Part shown: in pieces, positions 11,603 through 23,519 of the stretch
How positions within the stretch are numbered: the stretch's first letter is position 1
Layout of the letters: each line of letters starts with the position of its first letter
Source of the DNA: Leucocoprinus leucothites
Taxonomy: Eukaryota; Basidiomycota; Agaricomycetes; Agaricales; Agaricaceae
DNA: 64,000 nucleotides
Direction: 5' to 3'
Assembly (NCBI GenBank): GCA_013368445.1
Contig: JAACJO010000019.1
Location: 434,001 to 498,000, forward strand
Position numbers and translations under genes: made by a program
The notes under the pieces: generated by a model
Told to the model about the DNA's origin: nothing
The model's input: only the letters and a program-made list of their open reading frames with translations
Database searches by the model: none

Positions 11603-12952
11603 ATGACTACTTCAGAAGTCAGTGAACAACCAGCAGTACTAGTCTTTGGAACTATTATTTGTGAATCACCCTCACCTCTTACCCCTCCTACTATACCGAC
11701 CAACACCATTGACGATGCAAACAAGGTTGAGGAAAGTCCTGGTCTTACCCCATCGCAAGAACAAGGCACCAAATCCCCTGCCGGAGATAGTGCAGGCAGA
11801 GACACTAGTGGTGAAAACCCTTCACCCTATAAAGAGAATGCCACCCTACGACGCACATTTCTTCAAGAACAGACAGCTGTTGACTTTCTGTCCACTTACG
11901 GCAGCAATCCTAGACTCACTTCATATGTCTACAACATCGGGAATTATATTGATGCTCTCACTTCTGCAAGAAGTGAATATAAGCGTCTCCAGGAAGAAAT
12001 GGACTTCCATCTTAGTAACCTGGCATGCCATATCCCTAGGGGTCCCTATACTCAGAACATCGTCCGACGCATCCAATGCACTGACCCGGACGGAGATTAC
12101 TTTGCTACGCTCAAGTGTCAACAAGCTCCAGAGCGACATGCACAGAATTCTGAGCACACCTCAGCTGATGATGAGGAAAAAACTTCCCCACCTAGCATCA
12201 AACCTCAACAACATCATGATGTGGCTACACACAATGCCATATTACCGAGTACACCCCCTCCAATGCCTACTAATGAGCCTCCTCGAAATACCAATCGAGA
12301 CGTGACTCGCCCTGGACGTACTAGTCAAACCTGTGACATATGTCACAGAATGGGTCATATCAAGATGCTTTGCCCAGGATATCATTGCACCTGGTGCAAT
12401 ACTTTTGCCCCTGGCTATTTCACCAAGTATTGTTCCCGAAATCCTTATAAAGGAATTGCTCAACGGGATCTACCCCCAGTCACCCTGGCAGCACTTTCCA
12501 TTACCAAGGGAGTCGATGCCGCCAAGGCTCTTGCTCTGCAGTCCATCACTGAGTCTACCAGAGTACAGCCCTGCCAGTCCGGTGTACCAACCGGTAATCA
12601 TGGCACCCCCATCACTAATGTCGACGGACTTCAATCCGAATGACATAATCCAACATCCACGGCCATTAACACCACCACTCTCGGCCCCACCTACAACCCT
12701 CCTTTTACGCCACAACGAGGCCGTAAACCCACACCACAAGGAAGACAGTATGGTTGTCTCCAGACCTCAGTCCATTCCTCCCATCCAAACCATCGAGGAT
12801 GCAGTCCGAATGGATGTCCCCATCACAGTTGAACTTCTCACATCTATGAAGGAGACCGCCCCCTTACACCCCCATATGAAGATGGCAATTATGAATCTCA
12901 TTATGATGATGAAGCCAACTTCAACATAGATGGTGAAGGTAATTTATCTTAG
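11603..12952 (+). pseudogene. Third ORF (copy 2), broken by stops
   Basis: This is the counterpart of 3,765-5,114, with the same start context, the same tandem zinc knuckles near 12,330-12,440 and the same acidic end before the polypurine tract. It is interrupted by TGA near 12,641 (CGA in copy 1) and again near 12,830. The +1 frame is also mostly open (about 11,646-12,305 and 12,333-12,929). Confidence 0.75.
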
Positions 12953-13002
12953 TGACTTAGATAGTAACTAAGATGTGGACATCTTAGCTAGGAAAGGGAT
13001 AA

Positions 13003-13665
13003 TGTTATGTATATTGATTATATCTAGCATTTGTTCCATCTACAATATGAAGTCGATATTAGCTTTACTTAAGTAATATCACAATTATATTTTCCTCTTA
13101 TTTGTTCTTGTATTTTCTAGTTTGTTTTGACTCATTTACTTTGTCTGGTTACAACTCATTATGACTTGTTTGGTTTTGTTGTATTTTGATAATATGTGAT
13201 TGTTAAATATAGCTGCGCTATATTTGGACTTACCTTGTGATTGATCAGATGATCAAAGAAGAACTTCTTTAGAAGAACTTCTAAAGCTTCTTTGACAGAT
13301 CGTGTCTTATATAGTTTAATTAGCGTTAAGGAAGCTATATGCTTCTCTTCTTTCATTAGAAGCCCTTAGCCCTAGTTAATAATATATACAGACTTGTAAC
13401 GTATATAAGTCGTCGACATCTATCAAGGAGAAACATTGTTTCTACTTGGTTAGGTGGAGACTCAATACGAGCCTTTATCTATACAAAGTCAAATTGAACT
13501 TAAGCCTTAAGATATCAATTACTAGAGTCTTTACTCTTATAATCGCCGTATTATAACTCTGACTTAGTAAATGACTTTGTCGCTTACCAAGAAGGAGTCC
13601 CCTTTGATAAGATCAACTCGATACTTATCGCGCCAGCTTAGGACTGGGCCGGCGTCACTATAACA
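13003..13665 (+). repeat. 3' LTR of Ty3 copy 2 (family L1)
   Basis: A 663 bp LTR, nearly identical to 5,165-5,826, with the same TGTTAT...ATAACA ends and polypurine tract. The next base (13,666) resumes the interrupted gag of E1 on the other strand. Confidence 0.92.
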
Positions 13666-14982
13666 GGTATTGCAATTGTTGTTGCTGTTGCTGCTACTGC
13701 TGTTGTTGTTGTTGTTGCTGCCCTGATTAAAGTTAGATGGTTGTGACAAAGAGCTGTGCTGAGGATTAGGCTGAGGGTTATTTGAGGAGTTGGAGGGTTT
13801 GGATTGCTTGCACTTGGCAAGATCCTTTTCCATGGCACAGGCATGGGCTCATTTGTGATCATGTTCCCAATAGCAACTGTCAATGAGCATAGCCATGCAG
13901 AGCATTTCCTGGAAGGTATCAGGTTTACCCTGTTTGTGGGTGCTGATCAGGTCCTGGATATGATTTGGAAGACCCTTATAGTAGTGATGGCAGAGGACCT
14001 CATCACCCCAGCTGAGCTGTGCAGCATACTTCATAAAGTCAATGTTGTAAGTGGCAATCTTATTGCCCAATTTCATCTGCAGGTTATCAAGAAGTTCAGC
14101 TGCATCTGACTTCAGGTTGGCAACCCCAAAGTGCATGTGGAGCTTGTGGGTAAAAGCATCCCAATACATGATCCAATCATGGAAGACACCTTGCTCCTCC
14201 TGAGTGAGGGCAATCTCAAACCAGTCTAGAGCTACACCAGTGAGGTAGGTCATTGCAAAGTTGACCTTTTGGCTATCCTCCTGTAACTGGGTTGGGTTGG
14301 CACAGAAATAGAGACAACATTGGATGAGGAAGGTGTTGAGCTTGTCTGGGTCTGTTCTGCTGAACGTATCTGGGAGGCAAGCTTTATTGATGGGAGCTGC
14401 ATTAGGTTGAGGATGGTGGTCAAGGTTATCAGCAAGCCAGGATAACACATCAGCTAAGAGACCTTGAAAGTGATCATGATAACAAGGACAAGGTGGAGGA
14501 GCAGGAAGGTCATCAGATGAGGAAGAGGATGAGTTATTGTCATCTGGGTCATTGTTGTTGGGGTCATCAGGATCCTTGGGGCTACTGAGGTGATCTTCAG
14601 TGTCTTCCCAATTGTCATTCTTGTCATCCTGGTGGAGAGGATCAACATAGTCGAGACCATCTCCATCACCCAGTTCTGAAGGACTGGATGGATTCTGATC
14701 AGGTGGCATACTGCCAGGAGGTGCAGGAGTACTAGGAGGACAAGTGTCATGACAGCAAGGCAACAGATGAGTAGGACAAGGGATTTGAGAGGGTTGGGGA
14801 GTTGAAGGCAAATTGGGATTTAGATAATGTGAATGGTGGATATGACTGAGAATATGATTATTTTCTGAGCTGCAAGTAGAGCTTTCAGCCAGGGTAGCAG
14901 GGACAGAGTTGGAGTATTTTGGCTCCTGAGTGGTGGAAGTGGTGGCAGTGGGCTGATGTCTTACTGTAGTACAGGTGTTTGC
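13666..14982 (-). CDS. gag: Ty3 element E1 Gag, cut by the tandem insertion
   Basis: The minus-strand frame starts at ATG 14,982 (MANTCTTVRHQPT) and stays open to the insertion boundary at 13,666. It shows an acidic Asp/Asn/Ser-rich N-terminal half, then a retrotransposon capsid domain (FSRTDPDKLNTFLIQC...ALDWFE...FTHKLHMHFG, about 14,370-14,120), then a poly-Asn/Ser tail encoded by CAA/AAC-type triplets near 13,673-13,730. An upstream in-frame TTG at 15,036 is less likely as the start because it abuts the primer site. The rest of E1 lies left of the window. The intact capsid frame suggests E1 is younger than E2. Confidence 0.82.
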
Positions 14983-15036
14983 CATGACAAAGACAAGAGA
15001 AGGGAGCAGAGGGATGATGCAACAGTAGCAAGGCAA

Positions 15037-15047
15037 AGTCTGATAAT
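15037..15047 (-). other. Primer-binding site of E1, self-complementary to its own transcript start
   Basis: On the minus strand this reads ATTATCAGACT, beginning two bases after the 5' LTR. Its exact complement AGTCTGATAAT lies in the LTR at 15,290-15,280, 33 nt downstream of the TATATAAG box at 15,323-15,316, where transcription should start. No tRNA-type primer site is seen at this position. Confidence 0.7.
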
Positions 15048-15049
15048 AC

Positions 15050-15652
15050 TATCAAGAACTGGGTTACTAAAGGATGGGGAACAGATCCAATGTTCAAGAC
15101 TGGGTGTCTAGGACAGGAGCAGAGATGACTGATCTGGTCATTGAACATGGGAGCATGTCTTGGCCTCAACTTATGTGTTGTACCACTACTGATGCTGACC
15201 TGGATTTCAGAAATGGATAGAGATGGGAGGGCAAGGAGAGAGCAGAGGTCAGACAAGGTAGTAACATGTGACTTAGTTGATTATCAGACTGAGGAGTACA
15301 GTACAAGTTTGACTACTTATATATGATATGGTGGATAGGGTCGGGTAGTAACAAAACAAAGATATTGCAGAAAAAGGATAAGAGCAGAATTATTGTCCAA
15401 CATTTCAGAAAGGTTCGAAGATAAGAATATCTGAGATATCAGAAGGGAACTAAAAATGACAAGGGAAATGGAACATGACATGACATGGGAAAGTCTGAAT
15501 ACAATGCACAAGAAGTCACAGGGCAAAGAAGAAGAGTGGAGCAAATGAGGTGGAAGCAAGCTGATCCAATGAGACAGAAGACAAAGCATGCATAAAAAGA
15601 TTCTAAGTAAGATATTGACAGCTGGGCTGGTTGGAAGGATCAGGTTATGACA
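15050..15652 (-). repeat. 5' LTR of Ty3 element E1 (family L4-like)
   Basis: Read on the minus strand, this 603 bp LTR begins TGTCATAACC and ends CTTGATA (probably TTGACA originally). The stretch around its TATA box and downstream (ACAACACATAAGTTGAGGCC region) matches the solo LTR at 53,431-53,990. It lies between E1 gag and the older E2 pol fragment, so E1 inserted into E2. Confidence 0.75.
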
Positions 15653-16312
15653 ATGAGGCAAGTTAGTGGTACAACAATATCAGAATAACCATAAATGAAA
15701 TAACAATAGAAGTTTGTGAAACCAAGGAAGGATTGTATATCCTTGACCTTCTTTGGTTTGGGCCAGTCCTGAATAGTTTTTACCTTTTCTTCTGATATTT
15801 TCAGACAGTCTGGAGAAAGAATATAGCCAAGGTATTCAACTATATCAGTATGGAACTCACATTTATCACCACAAGCATAAAGGCCATTTTGGTACAACCT
15901 TTTAAGGACTTCACAAACATGTTTGTGATGTGAATTAATGTCCTCTGAGTATGGGCAATATCATCAAGATAAACAGCTATGCACATATCAAGAAGATCCT
16001 TGAAGATGTTGTTCATAAATCACTGGAAGGTAGCAGGAGTGTTAGTGAGACCAAAAGGCATCACAAGCCATTTGAAGGACCATAGAAAGTGTGGAATGCA
16101 GTTTTCCACTCATTGCCTTCAACAATATGAACTAGATCATAAGCATGTCAGAGATCAATCTTGGTATAAATATCAGCCTTTTGTGGAGAATCCAGCAAGT
16201 CAGAGATGAGTGGTAGTGGATAGTGATCTTTCCTAGTGATCTGGTTAAGACCCCCCTTGAGAAAGGTCATTGCAAAGCTAACCTTTGTATGTTCTGTAGT
16301 GAATTGAAACAG
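15653..16312 (-). pseudogene. pol: Ty3 element E2 reverse transcriptase fragment
   Basis: The minus-strand translation gives typical gypsy RT blocks in order: [20 protein letters not shown], a KIDL-type palm motif followed by a stop, NEWKTAFHT, PFGLTNTPATFQ, a YLDDI box near 15,950, then an HTDIVEYLGYILSPD block and KIQDWPKPK near 15,760. At about 16,250 a Gag piece ([12 protein letters not shown]) is joined directly to the RT, so the rest of gag, the protease and the RT N-terminus were deleted. Stops and frame changes make it inactive. It ends where E1 inserted. Confidence 0.8.
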
Positions 16313-16838
16313 TGACAAGGCAGAAATGTGATTGTTAAGGTAATAAAGGGAATGTAGTCAGATAGTGAATGATAGGTAACAATAATAACAATAACAACCA
16401 ATACTCCTAAACTCAATACAAGTTCATGGGAGGTTAATCAGTAAAGAAGGATGTTTCACAAAAGTGCAAAGGTTGATAATGATAGATAATGGAAGTTGTC
16501 AGTAGACCAGTTTTGTACTGGAATGTCCAGTTTGCAAAAGGTACTCAATGATCCTTGTTATGTGATGCTGCACAACTACAAGTCCCTTAAAATGCAGAAG
16601 TGTAATAGACTAATATTTATAGCTCGTTGCTTTTGCTAACACTTGGCACTATCACAATATAACTGCCACTGACTAGCACTGCTCCTGGATACTGGATGCA
16701 ATATACAGCTTATAAGTCTTTCCAGACTTCTTCACACTCTGAACTTATATGAATCTCACAGTAATGTTCTTTCTCAAAAGGTGTTTTCCAATTCTTTAAT
16801 GGTCTATGACTGAAGAATACTCAATACACTTTTTACTA
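16313..16838. repeat. LTR-like element R, copy 1, left part
   Basis: This begins TGAC and matches 19,614-20,140 over its whole length. The remainder of the copy is at 21,994-22,841, the two halves being split by the pogo-type transposon at 16,839-21,991. The joined copy would be about 1,374 bp, beginning TGA and ending ATAACA, flanked by acag on both sides. It may be a long solo LTR. No coding capacity is seen. Confidence 0.75.
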
Positions 16839-17747
16839 CTGTTGATGACCCTGAACTGGGCCACCCTGGGAACCTAGCCACTTCCTCAATATCTCAAGGA
16901 GGAGGCCATTGTAGTGCAATTAGTGATTTTGTACTATTATAGACTAAAGTTGGTATTGTTTTGTTAAGATTTCCAGTGAGATGAAAGTTATCTTCTATCA
17001 GAAAACTGTCCATCAAATGCCAAAAAAAGCTTGTATTCCGAATTTGGTAAGTGTTTGAGCAAAATGATGCACAATTTGCTCATTTTCCTCCAAATTGATA
17101 CTCCTCAAAGAAGCACTAGTTTTTCTCCCAGGTATGATGATGTTATTATGAAATACATGAGTCTCCAGTGGGTGCCTCCTCCTGATTTTTATATATGTCA
17201 ATAGATTAGATCTTCGAGCTTCTGATTCTGTCATGCTTGTATTTTTATCTTTTTTTTTTCAGTGACTAGATTGACCCACCATTAGATACCATTTATGGCA
17301 TTGTTCTATCAAAAGTCTGCTAGAAAAACCCTTCCTGGCATGCCATACCCCCTGTGAATGATCAGATAATAGTTAGAGGATTCAATATAGATGGTTTTTG
17401 ACCCCACAGTCACCATGCCCACTATGAACACTACAGAGAACTCAACTTGCCCTGCTAATCCAGATGTGGATAATATCCTCAGTCCTGAGGAACATATTCA
17501 ACTGGCAATTCAAGCAATTGATAACTCACCTTTGCTTCCTGATGGGACTCAGGAATACAAAATTTGTGCTGCTACCTGTGATTTCAATGTCCCACCATCC
17601 ACCCTGACTGCTTGTCTTAATGGAGTCCAAACTCAAAAAGAAGCACATGAGCATGAGTGTTGGTTGACTCTTGCACAAGAGAATGTGGTTGTGGAATGGG
17701 TAAAGGTTATAGGGCAGAGGGGCTTGCCAGTTACTGGAGAAATGTTG

Positions 17748-18292
17748 TGTCACAATCTGTGATCACGACCTCTCCAATTTGATCTCCAACTATTTTTTTG
17801 ATTTCCAATTCCCATGATTTTTCATTATCTATCATTTCTATAAATATTTCATAGCCTATCTCCACTCATCATTCTATCCTCCTTTCATTTGCGCTCATAT
17901 TCATTTCTGCCATTCCATTTATGTTTGTTGTTCTCCATCATGTCGCATTTGTTGTTGTCTATTTACTTTTCGTTTATCTGTTTATTCATTTATCGTTGCA
18001 TTGTGAGTTTCACGATATTTATATGTTATTTGTCTAATTTCGTGTTATCTTAAATATGTTGCTACTAGCTCATGTATTATCCATTCTGAATATCGACTAA
18101 GATTCCACTCTGAATTCTCTGTCCCTTATTCCTTCAGTGTTGAATTCCAATTTGCACTGCCTGTCATCTTCCTTGTAGACCAAATCAGTCGACGCAATAT
18201 TGGAAGGGCACAGCACATATGCTGAAGCCAACAACTGACCTCTCGTAACTTTTGTGCACTTAGTAAGTGCTGGTATTTCGCAAATCTTGACA
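17748..18292 (+). repeat. Solo LTR, family L2, inserted in the pogo transposase gene
   Basis: A 545 bp LTR starting TGTCAC and ending TTGACA, flanked by a perfect 5 bp target duplication TGTTG (17,743-17,747 and 18,293-18,297). The same family occurs at 24,391-24,936 and as the 5' LTR of E2. It contains ATTCTGAATAT about 33 nt after an AT-rich TATA-like box, the predicted transcript start of this family. Confidence 0.94.
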
Positions 18293-19355
18293 TGTTGGCA
18301 GATTATGCTCATGATATTTGTGGGAAGGAAGTCGGCAAGAACAGGGCTCAGAAGTTTGTGGAGAGGCATCTGGACCTCAAAGTCAAGTGGACAACTACTC
18401 TGGAAGAGTGCCGTGCTCACTCACTCAATCCCACTATTGTTGCTGACTTCTTTGATGTTTTCAAGATGATCATCTTGGAGTATGATATCCCTCACGAGAA
18501 CATCTATAATGCTGATGAGAAAGGTGTTCAGCTTAGTGTTGGTCACACTGTGGCTGCAATTGTTGATCGAAATCAAAAGACTGTACAACAGGTAGAAAAT
18601 GGGAACAGAGAGATGGTCACAATCATTGAGGCAATCTGTGCAGATAGGAGTGCTCTTCCCCCTTCTGTCATCTTTCAGGGCTCACATTGAAACCTTGAGT
18701 GGGGATGTAATAACCCATGTAGGGCAAGGTACCATTTAGGCTTATCTCTGATCAGCTGAATGGATCACTAATCCCACTTTGTAGCATCTCTGTCTTGCCA
18801 AATGGCTGGACTAACAAGGAGCTCCGTAGGCTCTGGCTTGAGCATGACTTCGAGCCCATGTCTCAAAAGCAGAAAACCTCTGATCATCATCATTTGTTGA
18901 TCCTTGATGGCCATAATTCCCACTGCACCTACAAATTCTGTAAGGTTGTGATGCAGGCATCAATTATTGTGATCTGCCTCCCCTCACATATGACTCATGC
19001 ACTCTAGCCATGTGATATTGGTGTCTTCAGTCCCCTCACACAAATGTGGAAGACTGAAGTCAACCAGTGTACTCGAAATGGCATCTCCATTACGAAAACC
19101 AACTTTCTCGAGCATTACTCAACTGCCCACAGAAAGGCTTTTAAGCCTTCTACAATCATCTCTGTATTTGCAAAGGCAGGAATTTATCCACTTAATCTAT
19201 CCGCAATTCCTCTCTCAGCATTTGAGCCATCCAAACTTACCTCAACTCAGGCAGCCATGCCAATTCCACTAACCTTACCCCAAGTTCTCAAGCCAATGGA
19301 TAATGCAGAAATTATCTCTGCTGACTTTGACACCACTACCAGTGAGATAATTATG

Positions 19356-19385
19356 GCTGCTACTACTACTACTACTACTACTACT
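19356..19385 (+). repeat. ACT trinucleotide microsatellite in the transposase
   Basis: About nine tandem ACT triplets within the transposase frame encode a threonine run. It is an ordinary coding microsatellite with no sign of function. Confidence 0.8.
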
Positions 19386-19613
19386 CCAGTGGCTAGCGAG
19401 GATCCTCTCTCAAGTGCATCAGGTGCACAGGCACATTCTGCCATACCCCCTGAACCAACTCCCCAGTTTTCCATTTCCAGAATGCCTCCTCCCCTAGGCC
19501 CAAAAGCCTCTCGTAATGATCTTCATAGCCAAAACAATCATCTTTGCCTTTTATTGGAATGGTCACACATCGAGCTTGAAAAGGCGTATGCAATCCAGAA
19601 GCTAATGGAACAC

Positions 19614-20989
19614 TGAAGAGGTAGAAATGTGATTGTTAATGTAATAAAGGGAATGTAGTCAGATAGTGAATGATAGGTAATGTTAATAACAATAACAACC
19701 AACACTCCTAAACTCAATGCAAGTTCATGGGAGGTTAATCAATAAAGAAGGATGTTTTGCGAAGCACAAAGATTGATAATGAAAGATAATGGGAGTTGTC
19801 TGTAGACTGGTTTGTAATGGAATGACCAGTTTGTAGAAGACACTTGATGATCCCTGTTATGCAACGCTGCACAACTACAAGTCCCTTAGAATGCAGAAGT
19901 GTAATAGACCAGTATTCATGAATTGTCACTTTCACTAACATGTGGCACTATCACAATACAACTGACACTGACTAGCACCACTCCTGGATACTAGATGCAA
20001 TATACAGCTTATAAGTCTTTTCCAGACTTCTTCACACTCTGAACTTATATGAATCTCACAGTAATGTTCTTTCTCAAAAGGTGTTTTCTAATTCTTTAAT
20101 GGTCTATGACTGAAGGGTGCTCAAGACACTTTTTACTACTCACTCAGATATGTTGTATGGGACAGTCTCTAAGCATAGCCTTAGCAGGTGAGATTTCTTG
20201 CTAGACTATATGCTCGAGAAAGGTTTATATTGGTTTTGCAAAAGTACTAAAGGAGTAATTACATGGATGACACATACATATTGTTAATAATAAAAGGAGA
20301 TTTATTGAAAGGTTGTTCAATAGGAGTATCTCTGGGTTTTCTTTGGGGTTTAAGTGTTAACACATCCTTTTGTGAAGGTGTGCTTACTCCTGCTCCTCTG
20401 ATATCATGAGATCTCTATCACTGCTGATGGTTGTCTTATTCTGCAAAAGCCTGTTCCTGACTGTAACAATGTCTACTAGTCAGTAGTCAAGTGCTGACAC
20501 ATCCTGTTAGTTTCCACTAATCTAGTTCTATAATCAAGTGGGTCATTCAGTGCCCATGTGGAATTTCTCCAGCTTTTGCAAAAGAGTATACTTCTGCTGT
20601 AGCGATGTTAAAAAGATAGGACTTCTGCGAATGTGCACAAGTACCTGTCTGGATCAGAAGGCTAAGCCTTTGATCTCCGATTAGTTAGTCCATCATTGTT
20701 CCTTCAAGAGAGACCTCAACCAGATCAATACCCAGGTTACAGGCTAAGATTACAAAGGGTCATAGGGTACACATCCTGACTGCGTTCGCTAAGTCTTGAC
20801 ATCATCCCATAGCCTCTTGTTACTCTTGATCATTAATGGTCATTTTGTGAATGTGCTGTGCTTTTGCGAGTGTGTGTGTTACACTAGGGTCTTACAGTAG
20901 GGTTCCTAAATGTCTATACAGTTGCCCAATATATTGACTATATAATCGAATTTAATGATTTCACAGCTAATGCCATTTGGGCCATAACA
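19614..20989. repeat. LTR-like element R, copy 2 (uninterrupted)
   Basis: A 1,376 bp element beginning TGAAGAGG and ending CCATAACA, inserted in the pogo transposase between codons that read ...MEH and ...NEQL. The flanks are acac and acgt. They become a matching duplication if each lost a different CpG from an original acgc, which also restores the reading frame. It matches R copy 1 base for base apart from scattered substitutions. No ORF is recognised, so it is probably a long solo LTR. Confidence 0.8.
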
Positions 20990-21993
20990 ACGTGAAAATG
21001 AGCAGCTTTGCATGGTTGCATTTCACAAAGATAAGAGTAAGAAAAAGAAAACTTACAGCAGTTCAGAGGCCTGCCATATGACAAGTGAAGAAACCATGGA
21101 TGAGCTTGCCAAGATGGAATTCATGACCAAATGGAAGGATGTAATGAAGGAGGCTGGGCAACACTTCAAGATTCGGAGGCAGATGATCATCCAACATGAG
21201 TAGGAGGTGGTAAAGGAGAAGAAGAAAGCTGAGCAGGATAGGAAGAGGCAAGAGCGTCAGGAGGAGCAGCAGTGCAAGGCAGAGGCTAAAAGGGTAGAGA
21301 AGGCTACTAAGGCTGCAGCATGAGAGGTGGAGCAGGTATTGAAGGCAACAAAGAAGTGGGGAAAGAAGGGGAGGAAAGCCACAAAAAAGAAGTCAACTCA
21401 AGATCATGATGCCTTTATGGAAGGTTTGAACATACCACTGCCCAACTCCCATCCTTCAACTCCTAGTAGTGAGCTCTCATTCTCATTGTCATTTTCGGAC
21501 CCAGAGACACCAGGTGAGTGCTATGAGCCTTGATTCCTGGATAGTTGATAGACATGTAATTTTAGGTGTTGTAAATGAAGAATCTGCCGAAGAAATCAGT
21601 ACTGGCCATCATAGGAACCCAAGGAGAGCTGTTTGAACCAAGTAGAGCATACCAAGAATGTAGAAATATGTAATACTCACTCAATTGGGTGGTGGATGTG
21701 GATTATTTGATGAAAGATAAACTGATAAGAGCCTATTATTGTGTATTTGGTGTGACTTGATGGGTGGCTCCAACACCCTGGCCAGATACCCAGGTAAGCC
21801 ATGATTTCAAGTACCCCACCTTTAAATATTTGTACAGCTTGTGTATAGCCTCAGATTTTCTTCTTCTTCTACACAATTATATTTGAGAAGCTTCACTATC
21901 AGGCTGCATTGGTTTCAAGGCTAATGCATACTTTACATGACATGTACATACTGCCAAACCCTTATCCGGCCAGATTCAGGGTCATCAACAGTA

Positions 21994-22841
21994 CTCACTC
22001 AGATATGTTGTATGGGACAGTCTCTAAGCATAGCCTTAGCAGGTGAGATTCCTTGCTAGACTATACACTCAAGAAAGGTTTTTATTGGTTTGTCAAAAGT
22101 ACTAAAGGAGTCATTACATGGATGACACATCCACATTGTTGATAGAAAAAGGAGATTATTAAAGGATTGTCCAATAGGAGTATCTCTGGGTTTTCCTTGG
22201 GGTTTAAGTGCTGATGCATCCCTTCATGAAGGTGTGCTTACACCTGCTTATCTGATATCATGAGATTCTTATCACTCCTGATTGTTGTCTTGTTTCACAA
22301 AAGCTTGTTCCTGACTGTAGCAATGTTTACTACTCAGTAGGCAGGTGCTGACATGTCCTGTCAGTTTCCATTAATCTGGTTCTATAGTCAAGTGGATCAT
22401 TCAGTGACCATGTGGAATTTCTCCATCTTTTGAAAAGGGTATACTTCTGCTGTAGTGATGTTGAAATAGTAGGACTTTTGTGAATATGCATAAGTGCCTG
22501 TCTAGATCAGAAGGCTAAGCCTTTGGTCTCTGATGAGTTGGTCTGTAATTGTTCTTTTAAGAATGACCTTGACTGGATCAATACCCAGGTTACAGGCTGA
22601 GATCACAAAGGGTCATAGGGTACACATCCCGACCACATTTGCTAAGTCTTGACATTATCCTGTAGCCTCTTGTTAATCTGATCATTAATGGTCATTTCAC
22701 AAATGTGCTGTGCTTTTGTGAAAGTGTTTGTTACACTGGGGCCTTGTAGTAGGGTTCTCTAATGTGTATACCATTGCCCAGTATATTGACTATATCATCA
22801 AAATTAACAATTTCACAGTTAATACTATTTGGGCCATAACA
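21994..22841. repeat. LTR-like element R, copy 1, right part
   Basis: This continues 16,313-16,838 after the pogo insertion and matches 20,140-20,989. It ends ATAACA followed by acag, which equals the four bases before the left half (16,309-16,312). This defines the whole R copy as an insertion into E2 gag. Confidence 0.78.
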
Positions 22842-23336
22842 ACAGGTTAGTATTGAAATATAAGCAACATTGAAAAGGAACTTGTCTAGTTTCTGAGGCC
22901 TAGAGCCATCAAATGTGTCAGGCTCTTTAGCCTGAATGTGTTCTGTCCTAACAACAGGCTGGGGAGCATGGTTGTGATTTTTGAGGTTGGTTGCAAAATG
23001 ATCCATAATGTGAAGGAATCATTCTTCAGGGTCTGGGGTTTGATGACAGTGGCAATAAGGAGGCTCATCAGGCTCATCCTCTGGTTCACCTTCACCATCA
23101 GGATCATCATTGGGAGGACCTCCATCATCATCTCCACCTCCTGCATCAGCACCATCATTATCCAATTGTTCATCATCCTGGCTCAAATCTTCAGGTTTGA
23201 AGTATTGGGTATTCTCTTCTGGTTCTTGTGCATTGTTCTCCTCTTCTTCCTCATTGTCTTCATTGGGGTCAACACTGACCTGGTTGCACTCAGGCTGGGG
23301 TTCATCTTCTTTGGACTCATGAATAGTCCTACATGA
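22842..23336 (-). pseudogene. gag: Ty3 element E2 Gag, N-terminal part
   Basis: The minus strand encodes an acidic Asp/Glu/Pro-rich leader (near 23,300-23,050) and then KEPDTFDGSRPQKLDKFLFN near 22,920-22,850, a typical start of a retrotransposon capsid domain. The frame changes near 23,020 and breaks at the R insertion (22,841). The continuation [16 protein letters not shown] is found beyond R at about 16,310-16,255. It is a dead relic. Confidence 0.72.
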
Positions 23337-23519
23337 AGCTTCACACCCATTTCAAGGTGGACCTGAAAACTAAGGTGTAGAAGGAACACCACCTCTACCA
23401 CAAGTAGAAGGTGCATGTCAAGAGGGAAGTGGATGCTTCTGGACAGAAATACCATGAGTATGAGCAGTATTGCAAGTAAGAGTTGTAAAATGTTAAAGAA
23501 AATGATACCAAAAGTTGGG

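Larger units (their letters stand above)
5165..13665 (+). mobile_element. Complete but dead Ty3 chromovirus (copy 2, LTR to LTR)
   Basis: An 8.5 kb element with 662 and 663 bp LTRs, gag, pol and the third ORF in the same order as copy 1. Because it shares its left LTR with copy 1, the two form an LTR-internal-LTR-internal-LTR tandem. The array sits inside the minus-strand gag of element E1, splitting it at 13,665/13,666. The left target-duplication partner of the right flank (ggtat) would lie outside the window. Gag and pol carry many stops and a frameshift. Confidence 0.88.
17391..21533 (+). pseudogene. pogo-like DDE transposase, split by two insertions
   Basis: Pieces in order: an N-terminal helix-turn-helix region (17,391-17,747), then 18,298-18,690 with the first catalytic block (NADEKGVQLS) and an IVDRNQKTV segment, then 18,795-19,613 with LLILDGHNSHCTY (second Asp) and the PCDIGVFSPL third Asp, then a basic coiled-coil C-terminus resuming at about 20,991 and ending at 21,533. 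Joining codons across the first insertion restores GEML-ADYAHD without a gap. Stops at about 18,688, 19,006 (TAG) and 21,201, plus a frameshift near 18,700-18,790, make it inactive. It would have cut and pasted the 16,839-21,991 element. Confidence 0.87.
16839..21991 (+). mobile_element. pogo-type (Tc1/mariner superfamily) DNA transposon, nested insertions inside
   Basis: The ends form a terminal inverted repeat: CTGTTGATGACCCTGAA at 16,839-16,855 and its complement at 21,975-21,991, continuing imperfectly to about 25 bp, flanked by TA on both sides (16,837-16,838 and 21,992-21,993). Removing the element rejoins R copy 1 exactly as the uninterrupted R copy at 19,614-20,989 reads. It carries a transposase pseudogene and two later insertions (17,748-18,292 and 19,614-20,989). 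Its own DNA totals about 3.2 kb. Confidence 0.87.

Noticed and set aside
13673..13730. Trinucleotide repeat at the edge of the Ty3 tandem as an insertion hotspot
   Set aside because: It is simply the poly-Asn/Ser coding tail of E1 gag; one insertion gives no evidence of targeting.
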